Source: Solirubrobacterales bacterium (GTDB lineage: Bacteria > Actinomycetota > Thermoleophilia > Solirubrobacterales > Solirubrobacteraceae). From it: a stretch of DNA of 5,815 bases. The translations under genes were made by a program, and so were the position numbers. Shown here piece after piece: positions 4,554-5,815 of the stretch. The notes below the pieces were generated by a model, which worked only from the letters and a program-made list of their open reading frames with translations, was not told where the DNA came from and made no database searches. Location: contig JACDAP010000442.1 of assembly GCA_013695395.1 (NCBI GenBank), positions 1 to 5,815 on the forward strand. The letters are read 5' to 3'. Positions within the stretch are counted from its first letter, which is position 1. Every line of letters begins with the position of its first letter.

Positions 4554-4907
4554 GTGGACGACGAGACCTGTGACCTGCTGTGCCTCGACCTGCCCAAGGC
4601 CGAGGCGCTTCGTGCGGCACTTCCCGAGCCGCAGGAGCTGCGGGCCGCCGCAGAGCTCGCGAAGGCGGCCGGCGATCCCACGCGGCTCGCCGTGCTCCTC
4701 GCCCTCCGGGGCGAGCAGTGCTGCGTCTGCGATCTCGCCTGGGTCATCGGGCGGCCGGAGAAGCTCGTCTCCCACCACCTGCGGCTGCTCAAGGCGGCCG
4801 GCGCGGTGCGTTCGCGGCGGGAGGGCCGCATGGTGGTCTACGAGCTCACCGCCACCGGCGCCGCGCTCGTGGCCGCGGTCGAGCAGACCCGCGAGGCGCT
4901 GCGATGA
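4554..4907 (+). CDS. ArsR/SmtB-family metal-sensing repressor, CadC-like
   Basis: This 117-residue winged-helix repressor is expected to leave its operator when it binds a heavy metal. It carries both halves of the CadC-type thiolate site: an N-terminal Cys6-x3-Cys10 (TCDLLC, compare TCEIFC in CadC) and the metal box in the third helix, Cys57-x-Cys59 (CVCDL), preceded by an extra Cys56. Such alpha3N sites bind Cd(II), Pb(II) or Zn(II) in known members. The recognition helix is at about 67-80 (RPEKLVSHHLRLLK), followed by the wing (RSRREGRMVVYEL). The C-terminal alpha5 His/Asp zinc site of SmtB is not evident. It is the first gene of an operon and its TGA overlaps the next ATG (ATGA). The dyad 20 nt upstream is the likely target, giving autoregulation. 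The actual metal is inferred from the cysteine pattern. Confidence 0.92.
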   Translation: MDDETCDLLCLDLPKAEALRAALPEPQELRAAAELAKAAGDPTRLAVLLALRGEQCCVCDLAWVIGRPEKLVSHHLRLLKAAGAVRSRREGRMVVYELTATGAALVAAVEQTREALR

Positions 4908-5632
4908 GCACCGCCTTCGAGCTGCCCGTGATCACGGCGGCGCCCCCCGCCCCGGCGATGACCCGCGCCCGCTACGAGGAGCTCGCGCGGAAGATCAAGC
5001 TGCTCTCGTGGCTGTCCCTGGTCTGGATGACGATCGAGGGGGCGGTCGCGCTCGGCGCCGGGACCGCCGCGAACTCGATCGCGCTGATCGGCTTCGGCCT
5101 CGACTCGGTGATCGAGGGAGTGGCGAGCGTCGTGATCATCTGGCGCTTCACCGGCAGCCGGACCTTTTCCGAGGCCGCCGAGCAGCGCTCGCAGACGCTC
5201 GTGGCCTGGCAGTTCTTCCTCCTTGCGCCCTACGTCGCCTTCGAGTCCCTGCACGGCCTGCTGACCGGGGAACGGCCGGACGTGAGCCGGCTCGGCATCG
5301 GGCTGGCGATCGGCTCCGTCGTGCTGATGCCGCTGCTGGCGATCGCCAAGCAGCGGCTGGCCGAGCAGGTCGGCTCCCCGGCGACCCGCGGGGAGGGGCG
5401 CCAGAACATGCTCTGCGCGTACCTGGCGGGCGCGCTCCTGGTCGGCCTGCTCGGCAACGCCCTGCTGGGCGCGTGGTGGCTCGACCCGACGGTCGGCCTG
5501 CTGATCGCCTTCGTGGCCGTGCGTGAGGGACGAGACGCGATGCGCGGCGAGGGCTGCGGCTGCTGCGCCTCCCCCCTCGAGGCGCTGGCGCCGCCGGAGG
5601 AGGACTCCTGCGCGGAGGCGTGCTGCCGGTGA
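4904..5632 (+). CDS. Cation-efflux-like transporter with Cys-rich C-terminal tail
   Basis: This 242-residue inner-membrane protein has about six hydrophobic segments (roughly 33-53, 57-80, 98-119, 131-148, 169-189, 192-207). It resembles the short CDF-like cation transporters common in actinobacteria and, more distantly, TMEM163. Segment 2 keeps acidic residues that may face the metal (Asp67 and Glu71 in LDSVIE). The canonical HxxxD pair of CDF exporters is not seen in segments 2 or 5; Cys171 lies near the segment 5 position. The end (WWLDPTVGLLIAFVAVREG) matches the last CDF helix. Instead of a long His-rich cytosolic domain, it ends in a tail with six cysteines (218, 220, 221, 236, 240, 241), suited to binding a soft metal such as Cd, Pb or Zn. 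The ATG overlaps the repressor stop (ATGA), so the two genes are probably translationally coupled. Direction and substrate are inferred. Confidence 0.87.
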   Translation: MSTAFELPVITAAPPAPAMTRARYEELARKIKLLSWLSLVWMTIEGAVALGAGTAANSIALIGFGLDSVIEGVASVVIIWRFTGSRTFSEAAEQRSQTLVAWQFFLLAPYVAFESLHGLLTGERPDVSRLGIGLAIGSVVLMPLLAIAKQRLAEQVGSPATRGEGRQNMLCAYLAGALLVGLLGNALLGAWWLDPTVGLLIAFVAVREGRDAMRGEGCGCCASPLEALAPPEEDSCAEACCR

Positions 5633-5815
5633 GCGGGCACGATAACGCCGGGCACTCGCACGCACCGTCGGCGGACGCCGACCGCGGGCCGCTGCTCCAG
5701 GCGCTCGCGCTCATCACGGGCTTCATGCTCGTCGAGGTCGCCGCCGGGATCATCTCCGGCTCGGTCGCGCTGCTCTCCGACGCCGCGCACATGGTCACCG
5801 ACGCCGCCTCGATCG
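5629..5815 (+). CDS. CDF cation exporter, CzcD/ZitB-like (start only; cut by the right edge)
   Basis: Sixty-two residues are visible from the GTG at 5629, which overlaps the previous stop (GTGA), the same 4-nt coupling as the gene before it. The N-terminus is short and polar with His4, His9 and His11 (SGHDNAGHSHAP). It leads into a first membrane helix (about 22-42) and the beginning of the second, which holds the hallmark LLSDAAHMVTDAAS: His54-x3-Asp58 is the helix 2 half of the known CDF transport site, preceded by Asp51. CzcD and ZitB export Zn(II), Cd(II) or Co(II) from the cytosol in exchange for protons. Together with the ArsR-type repressor and the Cys-tailed transporter it makes a three-gene metal-resistance operon. 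Confidence in the family is high despite the cut. Confidence 0.92.
   Translation, partial: MSGHDNAGHSHAPSADADRGPLLQALALITGFMLVEVAAGIISGSVALLSDAAHMVTDAASI

Noticed and set aside
3569..4831. 420-residue minus-strand open frame across tetR, folE and arsR
   Set aside because: It is antisense to three well-supported genes and has no coherent domain.
4580..4903. N-terminal extension of the cation transporter in its own frame
   Set aside because: The extension is an Arg/Pro-rich shadow of the arsR gene; the ATG at 4904 in the ATGA overlap is the natural start.
4330..5526. 398-residue plus-strand open frame across folE, arsR and the transporter
   Set aside because: It is Arg/Ala-rich, in the wrong frame for all three real genes it covers, with no domain.

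Overview
The window is very GC-rich, with coding third positions almost entirely G or C, and has the texture of a free-living high-GC actinobacterium. A deep-branching class such as Thermoleophilia (Solirubrobacter-like) would fit, but that is a guess from protein style and not something the sequence proves. Apart from the repeat block at about 3091-3270, nearly every base is in a gene or a short promoter region. I see no tRNA, rRNA, CRISPR array, transposase or phage gene.

Left part (1-982): on the minus strand, a TetR/AcrR repressor (319-915) is followed by the start of a small zinc-ribbon protein of unknown role that runs off the left edge (1-268). The 67-nt gap between the repressor and the next gene carries two perfect palindromes (937-948 and 955-964) inside what looks like a divergent promoter pair.

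Middle left (983-3081): on the plus strand, an acyl-CoA dehydrogenase and an HMG-CoA-lyase-type enzyme lie 29 nt apart and probably form one transcript repressed by the divergent TetR protein when its ligand (probably an acyl-CoA) is absent. The pair suits branched-chain amino acid or acyl-CoA breakdown. The carboxylase and hydratase that would complete a leucine pathway are not in the window.

Repeat block (3082-3272): three copies of an exactly 60-bp tandem repeat, each able to fold into an imperfect 18-bp hairpin with the same 7-nt loop. This is the least explained DNA in the window.

Right part (3273-5815): a second TetR-type regulator, a GTP cyclohydrolase I (folE) with a Glu-to-Gln change in its CEHH motif, and then a metal-resistance operon. 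The operon consists of a CadC-like ArsR/SmtB sensor, an atypical six-helix cation transporter with a Cys-rich tail, and the start of a classical CDF (CzcD/ZitB-like) exporter that runs off the right edge. These three genes overlap by 4 nt each (ATGA, GTGA). A perfect 8-4-8 dyad just upstream is the likely ArsR operator.

Four of the gene starts (915 minus; 983, 3923 and 4554 plus) share one arrangement: a TANNNT hexamer, exactly seven bases, then ATG or GTG. This is the known signature of leaderless transcription in actinobacteria. It decided three of the plus-strand starts given here. No complete undescribed system is evident. The best leads are the 60-bp hairpin array, the two-transporter metal operon, the variant FolE and the uncharacterised zinc-ribbon gene.
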